Shown piece by piece: positions 23,682 through 34,853 of a DNA stretch of 64,000 nt (position 1 is its first letter; every line of letters begins with the position of its first letter). Source of the stretch: Rhizophagus irregularis. Taxonomy: Eukaryota; Glomeromycota; Glomeromycetes; Glomerales; Glomeraceae. The DNA is taken from assembly GCF_026210795.1 (NCBI RefSeq), contig NC_089446.1, positions 3,191,001-3,255,000 of the forward strand, written 5' to 3'. Both the position numbers and the translations under genes were made by a program. Below the pieces are notes generated by a model that saw only the letters and a program-made list of their open reading frames with translations, did no database searches and was not told the DNA's origin.

Positions 23682-26086
23682 TTAATTATCAAACTCTTCT
23701 ACCAAATCATCAACATTATAATTTAATATACCCCTCCCCACTACTTCATTATCATCTTGATTATTTCCATTCACATTACCATTTATTTTGTTTTCCTTCT
23801 TTTCTGAAAACTCTCCAAAATTTTTCAATCTATTTAAATTCTTGGATTGGACAGATCTAATATATTTTCGATCTATACCATTATTTTATTATTTGGAATT
23901 ATATGTCTATCAGTTGTTCTTCGTACACCTTAATTTTTTTCCAATGCGATTTCATTATCATTTTCTTCTGCAAGCTTTGGCTGTTCTGCTAAGGTTTCAT
24001 TTATAATATTATTTAATTCGTTATTACTAAATTTCTGTAAAATTTTTTTAACATCTTTTTCATAAAAAGCTAGTTTGTAAGATGCATTTGACCTATAATA
24101 TATTATTAATTTAACATTGATTCTAATTGCTCTACACCAAGTTTAAGATACCTTTTGTTTAAGAGCCAACCACAAATTGAAAATTCATATTCATAGCTGG
24201 CACTATTAGGGTAAACTGAAAATAAGTGAATTGCAAGTTGTTGTAAATAAGGTGGTTCTAATTCTATACTTGACTACCACTTAATTGGATTATCTATTCC
24301 CTCTGTATATGGTTGATTAAAGGACTTTCTTTATTTTTATATTTCAATAAATGAGAGCAAAAAGTACAAGTTTTAGCCAAATCATCCCTAATTTTTGTGC
24401 TATTACTTCAGTATATTTAACTACTATTTACATCCAAATTCCTTGTTTTAGGGGTTCAGCTAATTAAATATATTTAATTTTAATATTATTTAATTATTAT
24501 AGTAACTAAAGTCAAAATATAATAAAATAAATAAATAAATCAATACCTTGAAAAAGAGGGTTCAAAAAAAATGCTAGCAAGTAATCATTATCATCAAATT
24601 CATTGAAACATGCATTAATTTTTTCAATACAATAATTACAAAATTCTGAATAAAATTGACATAATAACAAGAGAAATTCAAGCTAATTCTAAGTAACAAT
24701 CACTTAAATCTGCTTCTTTCCTTTCTAATGCTAACACAGTTTTATACAATAGATTTAGAACAAATCCAAGAACCTTCAACTCATTAAAAAAATTCCACAA
24801 ACAAATGATAGGGTTAATTTTATCATTTGTTAATAAATCTGAGTAATTGGCTGCCATCTATAGAAAAATTTATTAATCATATAATAATAGTATAAATAAT
24901 AAAATTAGTTTTATTTACATTTTCTAGAACAGCTTTTACTCTCAAAACATCATCAATGCTTTTATAAGCAGTCGTCCACCTTGTTTTGCAGTAAAGCATG
25001 ATTACGCCACCTTTAATATTCATTGTGTTTAAAAGTTCCCAGAACTTAGCACCTAATTTTTTTTGTAAAAAAAAAAAGAAATTCAATTTAGCAAATTATT
25101 AAAATAAAATTATTACATTTAGGTTTAAAATATTTTTACCTGCTCTAGCATTATTTCTAAAGAATGTTGTTAAAATATTCACTTTTTTTAGAAGCTTATC
25201 AGCGAATGGATGTTGAACTATGTCACATGACATTAAGTTTATATAGTGTGAAATGCATCAAACATTCATTATTGTTTGGAAATTTTTTTTCAGTTAATTC
25301 ACGTGCTTTTCAAACATTAGATCCATTGTCACTAACAATAGCTGAAAATTTTGATAACATCTTCACAATATATTCCCCTGTGTGTGAATCACTAGATAGA
25401 TCAGAAAGTTGAAATATATTCTTTTCTATTTGGAGTTAGTAGAGTAAAATTCCATATAGATCTATGGTTAGGAGATGACCACCCGTCTAAAGCTAATATT
25501 AAAAATTAAATATATCAACAAATTTTCATCAAAAATTTTTTTTAAGTAAAATACCTAATGTTAAATTGTCTGACATTTGCAATTCTTTATGAATTTTAGA
25601 ATTAACATTCCCTAATTCATCTTCAAATAAGCGATTGGCCAATAGTTCCCGAGATGGAGGGTCATATGCAACGTTAAGTTCACTATAAAAAATGGTGATT
25701 CTACTACACGAAAAGAAATTCCACAACATACAAAGAACTTTAACAAAGCTCTGTTGATTCAATCAATTCTTCCTTGAGGTAGTGGTTCATCAGTATCATG
25801 ATAATCATATAAAGATGTTTGATTAGAAAATTTTCTTTTTTTATTGTTGTCCGCTTTCTCTTCAAATACTTTTTGATACTTTCGAATTAAGTGAGGTGGG
25901 GCGTTTGGACAATGGTTTGCAATATGTCCCTGTAATGTAGACACATCACTCTGCTAAAAATTTTTTCACAAAATTTACAAGTCTCACTTGCATGCCCTTC
26001 TGAATCACGCTCGCCTTGCGTATAATGCTCCCATACTTCATTACTTCATTCTGCGGGCAGCCTCCTTTACGTTTATTAGTAGTCAT
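23682..26086 (-). pseudogene. hAT-family transposase pseudogene (BED finger to C-terminus)
   Basis: The start MTTNKRKGGCPQNEV is at 26086, then a BED-type region (LQGHIANHCPNAPPHLIRKY), SLYDYHDTDEPLPQGRID (25769-25840), LNVAYDPPSRELLANRLFED, LQMSDNLTL, NMNIKGG...YCKTRWTTAYKSIDDVLRVKAV (24900-25000) and an acidic end GRGILNYNVDDLVEEFDN with TAA at 23682. This order is that of a hAT transposase: BED finger, RNase H-like core with an inserted helical domain, dimerisation end. It is dead: TGA follows RID (likely CGA to TGA), frameshifts follow at about 25700, 25500 and 25100, and multiple stops occur in 24100-24870. Possible original enzyme source for the TAAGG-ended elements on both sides, though its own ends are not clear. 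Confidence 0.85.
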
Positions 26087-26480
26087 CTTTATAGAGAATA
26101 AAAAAAATTTTTTTTTGTCAAAGAATGACGCGTTGTGAAAAACGGATTTTTGGAATGATGACAATTTTAATCTAATTAATACTGCAGAATTTTCTTAACC
26201 GAAAGAGATGATTAAAATACACAAATTTATCGTTGAAATTACACAGAACATCTCATGATAGGCAACCCTCATTATCTTTATACTTATAAGTTAAAATATC
26301 ACTCTCGTGATACTGTATATAAAATAAGATTATAAAGTTTATAGACAAATAGATTGATTGTAATTTGTAACATCCCAAAAAAAATAGTATATAGTATTTA
26401 AAAGTTTTTAAAATTTTCGTAAAAAAAAAAATATTTATGCAAATATTTAAAAAAGAAAATACATAAAACCTTTTTTTATA
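26087..26480. other. Spacer between hAT relic and element B
   Basis: AT-rich. GGCAACCCTCATTA at 26262-26277 may be a worn terminal repeat of the hAT element, paired with TATGGGGTGCC near 23509, but no target duplication is visible. Confidence 0.35.
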
Positions 26481-26599
26481 AAAACCCCTTAGTCAAATGA
26501 ATTAACGAAAGCCTCGAAAGGTAGAACACGATATACAGTATTGTGACACAAGTGTCAATTTTATCTCCAAGAAGTCGTCACTAAAAAAAAAAATAAGGA

Positions 26600-27560
26600 A
26601 AGAACGTTAGCAAACGTTCTGTAACCAAAGAAAAGTAAACCCCACACTTACATTTCACGTTCAAGTACCAATTTCGTCTCCAAGAAGGTTATTATTACTA
26701 CAAAAAAATATATAGAACGTTAGTAAACGTTCTATAACCAAAGATAATTAAAAAATATCCTCCATTTCATGATTACCCGTGAAGAAAGCTCTTCTTAAAA
26801 TATATTCATTATTTATTTTAGAATAAAATCTAGCCGTTGAAGAGGTAGATAAACCACACAAATCTACTATCCAAGATTGTCAAATTCTTTGTTTTAAAGC
26901 ATCTCGTTCTTTCCTAATCTCACTGACTTTTTTAATTTCTTTCATATTGTTATCAATAGAGTTCTGTAAGTTTTTTATTTGTTGCTTCAAATCATTACTG
27001 GCAACATCGCCCCTAGCCATTTTATCATTTAAATTTTTCATTTCTAAGTTTAGTTTTCAACCTTAATATTTCTTAATATCCTATATCTTATATCTAAAAA
27101 ATATTTAAAATGACCAGACATCATAGGAAGAAATCTTTTCTAAGTCAAACACAATATGATCTCCTTAGCTAGCTTGTTTCTTTCTTCCTCAATCTCAGTT
27201 CGCTGATTAATAGCATTATTGGATATTTCTCTTTGATATCTTTCACTATCTTTTAGTTTCTCAATTGATTTGCCTGCTTTCTCTAATCTCACCTTTCGCC
27301 TCCAAGTATCCAGATATTTGTTCCTAAAGTACCAACAAAAAAAAGACTTAAACTTTCTTTTTCAGGTGTCATTTCGTCTTAAGTTTGGTTTCGTCCAATA
27401 CCAAGAAGCCGGTATCCCTACAAACGAAAAAAAAAAGAAAAAAGAAACGTTAAAAACGTTTCTTAAAACATTAAATTTTTTTAAAAACCTTCCTTTTACC
27501 TGTCCGGCTGTTCGTAAATTCCGGTTTCGTCAATTCCAAGAAAGCTGGTATCCCTATAAT
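26600..27560 (-). repeat. Array B: interspersed micro-exon/intron units
   Basis: On the minus strand: exon from about 27555 to GACAG|GTAAAAGG near 27500, hairpin GAAACGTTTTTAACGTTTC, TTTGTAG, next exon GGATACCGGCTTCTTGG. Further on, hairpin GAACGTTTACTAACGTTC and TTTTTTTGTAG precede an exon with CTTCTTGGAGACGAAATTGG and the donor GTAAGT at 26651. Then hairpin GAACGTTTGCTAACGTTC and TTTTTTAG at about 26582. The exon cores resemble those of array A (TACCRG..TCTTGG). Confidence 0.6.
26762..27300 (-). pseudogene. Coiled-coil gene fragment inside element B
   Basis: Two minus-strand segments encode heptad-like helices: KSIEKLKDSERYQREISNNA then EIEEERNKLAKEII (27280-27160), and MARGDVASNDLKQQIKNLQN then KEIKKVSEIRKERDALKQRI (27020-26890), followed by a stop and SWIVDLCGLSTSSTARFYSK. 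They look like exons of one coiled-coil protein separated by an intron ending in ATTTTTTAG (about 27100). Breaks and missing ends make a working gene unlikely. It may be captured host sequence. Function unknown. Confidence 0.45.
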
Positions 27561-27848
27561 ATTTCATTTTTCGTTAGAAAATATTTCTTAAGTTATAATA
27601 AATTTAAAAAAGAATACCCGCTTTATACCTTAATGTCCATGTTGTCCATGTCCAAGTTTATAAAACTGAAATATTTTTTTTTTTACATATTGATTATCGA
27701 TGATCAGTATGACTGACCAATCCTAACCGAATAGAGTAATGCCGAAACTATATGTACAGTATATCATATGATATACTATGTCGACACGCCGAAACGGTTT
27801 CGACAATTTCGACATGTCGAAACTCTTTAGTTTCGGCAGGCAACTTTA

Positions 27849-29327
27849 CGCGCAACATGATAAACTTACAACTGATAATTTAATAGAGTATCAAGATTTA
27901 GATAAGAAACTAAACAATTTTGTTATGCTCTTTTAACAATTGGAGTTCCGTGGACAAACATGGTGGCAGAAATTGGAACTAATTCCATAAGGATGATAAA
28001 TATTGATAGGCGAACATTACAGAAATTTTGTTCCAATAAAACAAAAAGACCTGATGATGAAGTCTTGCTTTAATTAAGGCCTGGGTAGAGAGGAGGAGGA
28101 AAGAAATAATAATCAGTAATTTAAATAATTATTACGTTATTGAAGAAAATTATAGTTTAATGAACAGTGATTTCATATAATTATGTTTTAACAATGTATT
28201 AATAAACTAAATATGGCCGTGTCCATATACCGCGTAAATAGACACGTGTGATTCGACTACGCCATTTTATCTTATGTTCGCTTATTTTTATCATGTGAAA
28301 TCGATCGGCCTGAAATGCATGCTTTTATTTTTAGATCTTGATGTGACATCGGATCAATTTGCGTAATGCCAATTCAATGATTCATAATATGTGTATTATG
28401 CCAGAACTTTCTGAAAAAAAAGTCGACAGATTAATTATTCAATTGATCTATTCCCACGATCTAACCCATAGATTTACAAAAAAATCTGACGGCATTTTGG
28501 CCCTGATCTCGATTCTATGAAATGTAAAGGGGGTACTATAGCACCATCCGTTCTACATAATAAAGAAAAATTCCATTTTTAGATCTTGTGCGATATTGAC
28601 AATAAACAGTGTATTTCTCAGTAACAACTTCATTTTTATTACTTCATTAGTATTAATTGGTGTCATATCAATTTGTCATTTCATCAGATTAACTTCGGAA
28701 CGGTTAAACTGTATTTGTCAACAATTAGTGGGAAACCCCCTACGAAGCAATAGGCGTAATTTTTGGCCAGAACCACGTTCATGTGATTTTTCGACAAGAA
28801 AACATTTTATACAAAATCGATTTTATACTTCATACATACGAAAAAATAAATTCAATAATGTTGGAACATTACTCCTCGAGAAACACGAAATTCACAAGGG
28901 ATGTGTCCTCCAGGCATCTAATGTATTATTACTTCATTTATCGAGTGTATCTAAACATATACAAAATCACATGATGATGTAGTTAAATCCTTATTTCTTT
29001 ATTAATATAAAATAGCTATTACACAAATCTGATGCGCTCTTTTACAGTAATAATATTTTTTATCTTAAGCTTGAAAGATGTGTATCAACAACTCCATCAA
29101 AGGTGATGTTTTTGATATTAAAAAAATTCAAAAATTGAGCAATTTTTGTAGGAAGTCCATTTATATTATACTTAAAGTAGGGAAGGAGGGAGGGAAGGGG
29201 ATTGATTTCGAGAAACTACACAATATTTTCTTATCTAATTCTGTAATTTTTATATCAAAAATTAGTCAAATTAATCACGAATTATTTACAAATACCATTA
29301 TTCTTGATACGTACCAAATTATAAATT
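27849..29327. other. Intergenic; no convincing gene
   Basis: Contains short open frames at 28596-28982 and 29078-29338 without recognisable motifs. The segment 27850-28090 is slightly richer in coding-like codons (KLNNFVMLF, RPDDEVLL) but is full of stops and may be an old gene relic. Confidence 0.4.
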
Positions 29328-30015
29328 TTAAACATTAAACAATAATGTGTGCTCAGTTACGTGAAATTCACCTTTTCGTGGAACTTCGATCTGGTAAACT
29401 CGTCCAAGGTCTGGTATTAATGGGGTATGTTTCGCCCAAATGCCATTTGGGCTGTTGAGGTATGCCCCAACAGCCGCAATGGCATTATTTAAGTTTTGAT
29501 GTGGTTGGAAACCACCCACGTTGTCAAACGAGAAGGCGCAATCAGACGGAAGTCCGGGTAGAGGCGGGAACTGGGTGTAACCCTGTTGAGCTCGAATTAC
29601 TAATAAGAAAAATAGAAAGAATTCTTAAAAAATAATCAAATAAGGTAATATTTACGATTTATATATACAATTACTAATAATTAAGTTGGTATTAGCTGGA
29701 TTTGCTATGGTTCTGGCCGCTATTCCCAATTCCCATTGTATCCCACTCAATCAGTAAGAGTGGGCCTCGTAATACGTATCAACATCTTCATTATTTTTAT
29801 CTTTCTTATGCTTTTGTTTTACAATTTTTTTCCACTGCTTAATAATACCTTGAGATTCTTCATTAAAATTTTCAGTACCTGCCATCAAAGCAAACAAATA
29901 AATCATATTGAATTCCTAAAATTACGAAGGTTTAATACCACAAACCTGTATTTCTATTATTTCTATTGGAAATTTTTTTGAAAACTTTTTTAAAAATATT
30001 AGAAGGTTCAGACAT
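29328..30015 (-). pseudogene. Unrecognised multi-exon gene with a GC-rich last exon; one internal TGA
   Basis: A possible first exon begins at 30015 (MSEPSNIFKKVFKKISNRNN). An open stretch then reads AGTENFNEESQGIIKQWKK and continues to YYEAHSY, TGA, then LSGIQWELGIAARTIANPAN. A donor GTAATT at about 29667 and an acceptor TTATTAG at about 29601 (intron about 75 bp, phase 1) join this to RAQQGYTQFPPLPGLPSDCA, NVGGFQPHQNLNNAIAAVGA, GIWAKHTPLIPDLGRVYQIE and a TAA at 29328. The last exon is close to 50% GC, far above its surroundings. I do not recognise the family. Either the TGA is a disabling mutation or the model has one more small intron. Confidence 0.5.
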
Positions 30016-30299
30016 TTTGGCTGACAAGTACGAATGAAAATATATTAAACATATTTTACGTTTCATTACTTATATATATTTTTTTAATAATGACTTTTTA
30101 ATAATGACAAACTTTCGAAACTCCTGATAAATTAAAAACAACCATCAGAAATACGTCATTCTATATCATGGTTATTTATACGTTGCACATACAGATAATA
30201 GAAAAATAAACTCGATCAAACGCGGCCCATATTGAGCACTCACGTTATGGTCGTGATTCTTTAGATGGTTCAAAATAATTAAAAAAATGTGTCAATTTC

Positions 30300-30490
30300 A
30301 GGTTTCACTTGCCCGGAAATTCTCATAGCAATATCGTTTTACAATTCCTTCACTATAAATTTTTATTTGATCTTAGAATTTTTCATTTTCATCTTTTAAA
30401 GTTGAGTTTTCTTTGATTTAAATTTCCATAAGTTATTCAACCTTATTTCTCTGTTCGTTTTCTTTTCTTCTGCAACTAGTTTTCTGATTT
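30300..30490 (-). pseudogene. Coiled-coil gene fragment
   Basis: The minus strand reads EIRKLVAEEKKTNREIRLNN, then after frame changes KDENEKF*DQIKIYSEGIVK and RYCYENFRASET. The composition is coiled-coil and resembles the fragment in element B in style, not in sequence. It is broken by stops and frameshifts. Confidence 0.35.
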
Positions 30491-30785
30491 CAACAAATCA
30501 ATTGTTATATATGCATTTCATTTTCTACTTCAGTTTATATCAGTCAAAAAGTACATGTGGTGTTCATAAATCTGATTTGTGCGTGAAGAAAATAGTAAAT
30601 TATAAACATACGCGTTTTCCGTATTCGTTAAACAAGCTTTCGTATTATCGTATAAATAGAAATTCCATTACTTGCCCACATTCGTTAAACAGGCTCTCGA
30701 AGTAAAGTCGCGTAAAATATTAACTTCATATTGTTATATTGTCAGTCATGACTCATGAACGTTGAAAATTTATATCTTTATGTGA

Positions 30786-31443
30786 AATTTAAATGTTGAA
30801 GAATTTTTTATAAATTCGGGGTTTGAAATCCATTCAAATAAAGCATCTAACAGAAATAGAGAAATTTATTTGTTTTGTTTAAAATATGGTAAAAAAGAAA
30901 CGATTAATGTTTTAGATTATAATGAATTACCTACCGCTACTGAAAAAAAATGAAGTTTAGGTAGCTATCTTCATTTCTTACTTTTATTTAATTTATTTAA
31001 TCATCATATGTTATTTTTTAATACTAGGACTTCTTTTGGAAAATATCAAGAGTTCTTAAATTTTGAAGAAAATCTCGTATATTTAAAGAATTTTAGATCC
31101 CGCAGATCTCTCAGCATTCCTTAAAGACTCTCTTATTGCGTCAAATATAGCACATATAGTAAGAAAAAGCTGATAGAGAAAAAATTATTAATAATTTTAA
31201 ATCAATGGGTGTCAAAAATTATTTTGATAAAATGTTTATATTAACCGATTCTGGGGAATTATTGAAATGGACAATGTCGATGGTATGTTCGTAAGTTATT
31301 TAATTTAATCAAATTCAAATAATAATTTAACGCCATTTATTTTAAATATACAGAAAGATTATAAGGATATGTTTTTAGATTCATATATTTCATTAATTAA
31401 AGCTAGTGAAGGAAAAATTGTTGTTGATAAAGTCATTATGTGA
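30786..31443 (+). pseudogene. Decayed gene of unknown family with one intron
   Basis: Frames in order: NVEEFFINSGFEIHSNKASN, KYGKKETINVLDYNELPTAT (stop), KYQEFLNFEENLVYLKN, then shifted ILDPADLSAFLKDSLIASNI, shifted again ADREKIINNFKSMGVKNYFD, KMFILTDSGELLKWTMSM, then a GTATGT donor (31280) and a TATACAG acceptor (31353), and KDYKDMFLDSYISLIKASEG to TGA at 31443. At least two frameshifts and one stop. The smooth amino-acid style supports former coding; family unknown. An overlapping minus-strand frame (31359-31691) also looks protein-like and cannot be excluded. Confidence 0.45.
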
Positions 31444-31699
31444 ATTTCAATATCACGAGTTACACTTTTGCCAATAGAATAATAAAGATTTTGTATATAT
31501 CGAGATATTTGAAAATAGGCAAAGGTTTCTATCATGAAATTATATAAATTATAATAACTGAGTCCGTTACTATGCTGTAATATCACTTTAAGTGATGATT
31601 TTGTCATATGGTCAAGTGATTGCGGCGGACATGTTAATATTTCAGTTTTTTTAATAATATTATAAACCCTCAGTAAAAAATTTCGCGGCAATTAATTCA

Positions 31700-32887
31700 A
31701 TAAATCGATGTTTGCAATGCATAAAATGCAGTTGAAAAAGAATAAATGCACCAACCAATAATGAAAGGTTAGTGTGTTTGAAATACATATAAAGTAACTA
31801 ATCAATCGTAAATACTATATTTACTTATTAAACCTGCAAAATCTTGATTCTTGTAAATTTAAAATAAAATGTTATATATAAATCAGCAATTCCAAAGAAA
31901 TTTATAGTGTAAAGTTATTAACCAATATGTTAGAAATAATGTTAAAACCGCGTATATTAGGCATTGTTAAGTCGTTCAGTAGCGATTATAGATACGGCTT
32001 TATTATTCCTTTGGACTGCCCTCTTACTAATTATAACGATGGTAAACTTGCAACTGTGGGTATTTAGAAATATTGCTTTTATTAAATTTCATTTTTTAAT
32101 TATAAATTTTTTTTTTGTAAATATAAAAAATATAAGTGTTTGTTCATTATACTTCTATTATATATCCTAATAATAATGGATTTAGAAAGCTTAGTAAAGT
32201 GCATTTAATTTATTTTAGATTATTGTTTTTTTATTTTTTTTATAATTATATTTTTTTATATTTTCTTTTTAGGCAGAAATTGTAAGAATGCATTGAACAA
32301 TTATTCAATTTAACAAATATAGTAAATATTTTTTATAATACTGTAGGTGCGATTCGACTTATACTTTAATTCAAGAGGATACTGTGCTAAAAATGTCAAT
32401 TCATTGAATATAATCAGTAGTAAGTTGATGAATAGTAAATTAGTTTTAGTAGTAATACTTTACAGTATATCTTGTTAATTATATATTAAACTTTATTTTC
32501 AAGGTAACCCCGCACATCATAATAAATAATCCTGTTATTTTACAATCTCCAATGCTTCAGATTTTAATTAACAGTACTGTATGCTTTTTTTCATATATTT
32601 GTTTATTTTTTTTAAAAAAAAGAGAATAGGTCATACTTTATTATCATATTATTTTAATAAAGTCATGATTCGGTTCATTTATCAAAATTATTTACGTAAA
32701 GAAATTTGCGTCACACTCTAAAAAATGCGTATATTTATCACATGAAATAAGCCATATCATTTATAAAAGGGTCAATTTACCGCGTATTGCACTTAAATAA
32801 TATCTTAACCTGCTTATTGCATTACCGTAATAACTGTTTGTTTATGTTACTATTTATTTTACCATTGAAAAAAAAAAATTTCTTACC
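31700..32887. other. Intergenic AT-rich DNA
   Basis: No supported feature. Upstream of the RCC1-like relic there is no distinct promoter beyond an A-rich run and ACCATGG at the start codon. Confidence 0.5.
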
Positions 32888-34230
32888 ATGGATTCAAAAA
32901 AACAGTCAAATTCGTCAACAAATATTACTGTTTTGAAACTTAAACGTAGGAAAGCTGTTAAAACAAATTTATCAATTCCAACTCATTCACAAGAAATTGG
33001 TCAAGTTTACATTATTGGATCTAATGAATTTTCTCAATGCGGTATGTATATATATATATATATAGAAGACTTGAAATGTTCAAAAAGATTAAACCCTGTA
33101 AAAAATCTTATCCGTATCATTTTCATGGAATTAATAACCTCAAATCATGGAAATTTTCATCTCGCTAACACGGATATCCGTGAATGTATCATTTTCACGG
33201 AATTTTTATGGAAGACACGGAGAAATAATGGAAATATTCAGATAAAAATTTTTTATAGGGAAAATTAATTAAGAATTTAGAAGAATTCAAATTGTTAATA
33301 TACTGTAAGTGCTGGATCACTTCATAATGCTGCTCTTACTTCTGATGGCAAAATTGTTACATGGGAAATTAATGATCATAGTAAGTTTATCTCAAACCTA
33401 ATTCCCTAATTGCAACATATAATTATTTGTTTATTTATTGATTATAATAACTTAGGTACACTTGGTTGTTTTACTGAATCTCCTAAGTCAGTGGAGGCAA
33501 AATTAATATTTGAAAGAGGAAATTATAATATAGTTGAAGAAGTAAAACCTGTATATGCTGAAGGTCTTGATAATGTTAGTATTGTAAAAGTAGTTTGTGG
33601 AGATAATGCAACATTCACTATTTCAGATCAAGGGCATTTATATGCAATAAGTATTTTCAAGGCATATAGATTTTCTATCATATTATTATTGATGTTATAT
33701 ATTTATCAAATTAGAACTAAATTCTTTGAAATTAGGGCAAGAATGGAGTTATTAGATTTTCTTATAATAAGTGTATTGAGCAACCAATATTTACACAATA
33801 TACTTCATTCAAAAATTTTAAAATTGTCAATATATCAGCAGGTACTAATTATGCTTTGGCCCTTACTTCAAAAGAATATGTATATACGTGAGGAAGTAAC
33901 GAGATCTGCCATCTTAAAAAAGACTTTTGATATGTAAAGTACTCAATACACTTGTTTTATTTAACCTAAGATTAAAGCATATTGTCCAATTATACTCCAG
34001 TTCATATTATAAATTTGCAATTGATAATAATGGATGAGTATATATGAGTTTTTGGATTAAATAATATAGGACAGTATAGTCTTGATACATCAAAGCAAGC
34101 TATTATCCCTCTTAAGAGGCATTCATTCTTCAATAAAATTGGGCAAAAAGTAGAAGAGTTTGCTGCTAGTGAATATCATACACTTGCTCATATGCAAAAT
34201 GAACAAGTTTTCAGTTTTGAATGATCTGAT
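32888..34230 (+). pseudogene. RCC1-repeat protein pseudogene (Prp20/RCC1-type)
   Basis: From ATG at 32888 (in ACCATGG): a basic N-terminus (LKLKRRKAVKTNLSIPTHSQ) then RCC1-type blade pieces GQVYIIGSNEFSQCG, SAGSLHNAALTSDGKIVTW, VVCGDNATFTISDQGHLYAI, ISAGTNYALALTSKEYVYT, VFGLNNIGQYSLDTSKQA, EYHTLAHMQNEQVFSF. In the family these blades form a seven-bladed propeller acting as a Ran GTPase exchange factor on chromatin. An intron with GTAAGT (33380) and CTTAG (33457) is intact; another, ending GAAATTAG before GKNGVIRFSY, has GC instead of GT at the donor. Damage: a small (TA)n expansion at 33045-33065, the MITE at 33094-33260, a frameshift at about 33310, TGA where Trp is expected (VYT*GSNE), and further TGA codons near the end. 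Not functional. Confidence 0.85.
33094..33260 (+). mobile_element. MITE family M1, copy 2, inserted in the RCC1 coding sequence
   Basis: Starts CCCTGTAAAAAATCTTATCC and ends GATAAAAATTTTTTATAGGG, flanked by AAA on both sides (33091-33093 and 33261-33263). It is shorter than copy 1 by about 30 bp near the left end. Removing the element and one AAA gives an uninterrupted reading RLKLIKNLEEF, in frame with the RCC1 relic, which confirms the boundaries. Confidence 0.85.
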
Positions 34231-34234
34231 TATG

Positions 34235-34545
34235 GGGCTTACTCAATATTGATCTATTCATTACAAGTTCATCATCAATTCTGTTGAATTATTTATTTCG
34301 ATATCAATCCTAAAATTGAGTAAGTTTGATATCGATTCTATTGATTATTTTGCTTGACATCGATCCTATACGTTTGATAGATTCTATATATTTATGAGTT
34401 TTTCATTAATCCTGTTGATTGTGAATTAAAACTCAACCCATTAATTAGTTACTCAAAATTGATCTCATATATGCATGTTCAATGATAATCCTGTTGATTT
34501 GCTTGCTTGACATCAATATTAATAATAAATGAGTTTAATAATAAA
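34235..34545. repeat. Degenerate tandem repeat around ATCAATCCTGTTGATT
   Basis: Variants of TCAATCCTGTTGATT, GATATCGATTCTATTGATT and TTGCTTGACATCGATCC recur about every 60-90 bp, interspersed with ACTCAAAATTGATC. Worn minisatellite, no coding. Confidence 0.5.
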
Positions 34546-34853
34546 ATCATATACAATACCAAAATAACTGGCAAAATGTTTCTCTATATAAAAAGATTAA
34601 AATCTGAAGACTTAAATTATTATAACAAATTATTTTATTATTTTTCAGATTTGAAAAGATTAAAATTATTTTTTTAAATAAAGTTAATAGTTTATTTTTT
34701 TAAGGAATTGATTTTATAGTTAAGTAGTAATTTAACTGAAAGATGATATTTAAGTTATCTGATTTTTTGTTGTTGTAATCTACTAAATAAATTTAAAGAA
34801 AATAAATAATTTTATTTAAATATTAAAAATTTAATATCTTTATGATTTTAATA

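Larger units (their letters stand above)
26490..27848 (-). mobile_element. Element B: truncated relative of element A with micro-exons
   Basis: The right end AGTTTCGGCAGGCAACTTTA (to 27848) matches the left end of element A in 19 of 20 positions once complemented. Upstream it shares ATATCATATGATATACT and CCGAAAC repeats with A. The left end is missing. The interior holds at least three hairpin-plus-AG units on the minus strand (hairpins at 26602-26619, 26715-26732 and 27444-27462) and a coiled-coil coding fragment at 26762-27300. Confidence 0.7.

Noticed and set aside
28596-28982. 128-codon plus-strand frame
   Set aside because: No recognisable motif, mixed composition, and no splice-supported extension; could be a relic but not supportable.
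31359-31691. 110-codon minus-strand frame
   Set aside because: Protein-like composition, but it overlaps the better spliced reading on the plus strand; left undecided and mentioned in that entry.
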